Shown: positions 5,465 through 6,554 of the stretch, piece by piece
How the letters are laid out: the number at the start of each line of letters is the position of its first letter
Position numbering within the stretch: the first letter of the stretch is position 1
NCBI GenBank assembly: GCA_002500665.1
Contig: DLRY01000096.1
Span: 21,423-27,976, forward strand
DNA length: 6,554 bases
Source: Opitutia bacterium UBA7876
GTDB lineage: Bacteria > Verrucomicrobiota > Verrucomicrobiia > Opitutales > Seribacteraceae
Direction: 5' to 3'
Program-made: the position numbers and the translations under genes
Notes under the pieces: generated by a model
Told to the model about the DNA's origin: nothing
Databases searched by the model: none
The model's input: only the letters and a program-made list of their open reading frames with translations

Positions 5465-6554
5465 CTCAGTTTGCGGATATCGTTCCCTTTCCCGGCGCAT
5501 GCGCAGGAAGCATTCGAGTCCCTGGTTCCAAGAGTATATCCAACCGCGCCCTTCTGCTTGCCGCCCTTTGTGGCGGGAAGGTTGCTCTTTCCGGAATTCT
5601 TCGTAGCGACGACGTCGACTTGATGGTCTGCGCCCTTGAATCACTGGGGCTGGGAATTGAGGCAAACGAGGACAAGACCGCTGTTGTCGTAAGGGGATGC
5701 GCAGGCGCGTTCCCCGTCAAGCAAGGAGAGATCTACGTTGGGAATGCAGGGACGGTGGCCCGATTCCTGACCACTCTTATGGCCATGCAGAGGGGTAGCG
5801 TTTATGAAATGGACGGGTCAGAGGCCATGCGGGGAAGGCCTATGGGCGAACTCATTGATTTTCTTATTAAAAATGGTGCCCGTTTTACCTTTGCGAAGGA
5901 AAACGGATGTTTTCCCTTCACGATGGAGTCGTCTGGACTGGAGGATAACGTCCGGGAGCTCAATGCAACAAAAAGCAGCCAAGTAATATCCGCGGCACTG
6001 ATGGTGGCGCCTCTGCTGAGTAATCAATACAAGCTCGAATTCAAGGGCGGGACCGTGTCCGTGCCATTCGTGGACATGACGTTAGCCATGATGACGAGCT
6101 TCTCTCCCGAGGGAACCTTCGACTATGAATTACGTAGCGAGTCCGCATCGTTTGGATCACAGGGATATCGGGAGGACGACTTTTCTTACGAAATAGAGCC
6201 TGATGCGACTGCGGCGAGTTATTTCATGACCCTACCCCTGGCCGTGGGAGGTAGATGTCGTCTTGAGGGGGTCTTCGAGAAAATGCTCCAAGGGGACTCG
6301 GTCTATGCGGGGGTGCTCAGGGAGGTTGGCCTTGAGGTACGAGCCACGCAGGTTGGCATCGAATGTACGTTTGCCGACGCATGCCGAGGGGGTGATTTCG
6401 ACTTCAACGATTTCTCGGATACTTTTCTCAGCCTGGCGGCTGTCAGTCCCCTGCTGTCGGGGCCCCTCACCATCAGGGGAATTGCTCATACCCGCAAGCA
6501 GGAGACGGACCGTGTTGCGGGCATGGCCAATGAGCTTAGAAAGCTTGGCCAAGG
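5461..6554 (+). CDS. aroA: 3-phosphoshikimate 1-carboxyvinyltransferase (EPSP synthase), 3' end cut by window
   Basis: AroA joins PEP to shikimate 3-phosphate to make EPSP, the step before chorismate. The 364 codons visible run open to the right edge; about 65-85 residues are missing compared with the usual 427-450. Motifs: VPGSKSISNRALLLAAL (K24, S25, R29 matching E. coli K22, S23, R27), GNAGTVARFLT (94-104), MRGRPMGELID (123-133), SSQVISAALMVAPL (172-185, Q174 matching Q171), EPDATAASYF (246-255), NDFSDTFLSLAAV with the catalytic Asp D320, and IRGIAHTRKQETDRVAGMANELRKLG with E348 and R351. Several PEP-site positions differ from the E. coli enzyme (see findings). The ATG overlaps the tyrA stop by four bases, so the two genes are almost certainly co-translated; a partial GGGGTG lies just upstream. 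The C-terminal His-Arg and Lys of the active site lie beyond the edge. Confidence 0.95.
   Translation, partial: MTQFADIVPFPGACAGSIRVPGSKSISNRALLLAALCGGKVALSGILRSDDVDLMVCALESLGLGIEANEDKTAVVVRGCAGAFPVKQGEIYVGNAGTVARFLTTLMAMQRGSVYEMDGSEAMRGRPMGELIDFLIKNGARFTFAKENGCFPFTMESSGLEDNVRELNATKSSQVISAALMVAPLLSNQYKLEFKGGTVSVPFVDMTLAMMTSFSPEGTFDYELRSESASFGSQGYREDDFSYEIEPDATAASYFMTLPLAVGGRCRLEGVFEKMLQGDSVYAGVLREVGLEVRATQVGIECTFADACRGGDFDFNDFSDTFLSLAAVSPLLSGPLTIRGIAHTRKQETDRVAGMANELRKLGQ

Overview
The window is about 6.5 kb of ordinary, gene-dense bacterial chromosome with roughly 55% GC by eye. It holds nine protein-coding genes, two of them cut by the window edges. I see no RNA gene, mobile element, CRISPR array or long repeat, and no gene-free stretch longer than about 70 bases. 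Start codons almost never have a Shine-Dalgarno sequence at normal spacing. PurM is of the long type known from Bacteroidota and parts of the PVC group, and tyrA is coupled directly to aroA. Together these suggest Verrucomicrobiota (Opitutae/Puniceicoccales-like). That placement is inference at moderate-to-low confidence; no marker gene is present to settle it.

Layout. (1) Positions 1-1241, minus strand: purM (AIR synthase, purine synthesis), followed after 4 bases by the first 14 codons of another gene that leaves the window. (2) Positions 1301-2146, plus strand: a two-domain GNAT-type acetyltransferase, divergent from purM across 59 bases. (3) Positions 2157-4539, minus strand: a probable four-gene operon. 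In transcription order it holds a 57-residue single-span membrane protein, an 80-residue type IV pilin/pseudopilin-like protein, a VTT/TVP38-family membrane protein with a TTG start, and xseA (exonuclease VII large subunit). xseA overlaps the VTT gene by 11 bases and converges on the acetyltransferase gene with only 10 bases between the stop codons. (4) Positions 4610 to the right edge, plus strand: tyrA (prephenate/arogenate dehydrogenase) and aroA (EPSP synthase, cut at the edge), coupled by an ATGA overlap and divergent from the four-gene operon across 70 bases.

Functionally, tyrA and aroA are an aromatic amino acid pair: AroA acts before chorismate and TyrA on the tyrosine branch after it. 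purM and xseA are housekeeping genes for purine synthesis and DNA repair. No obvious new system stands out. The points most worth a second look are the pilin-like microprotein and the other small membrane protein encoded upstream of xseA, the non-canonical PEP-site residues of AroA, the cofactor-determining residues of TyrA, and small inverted repeats at three gene junctions.
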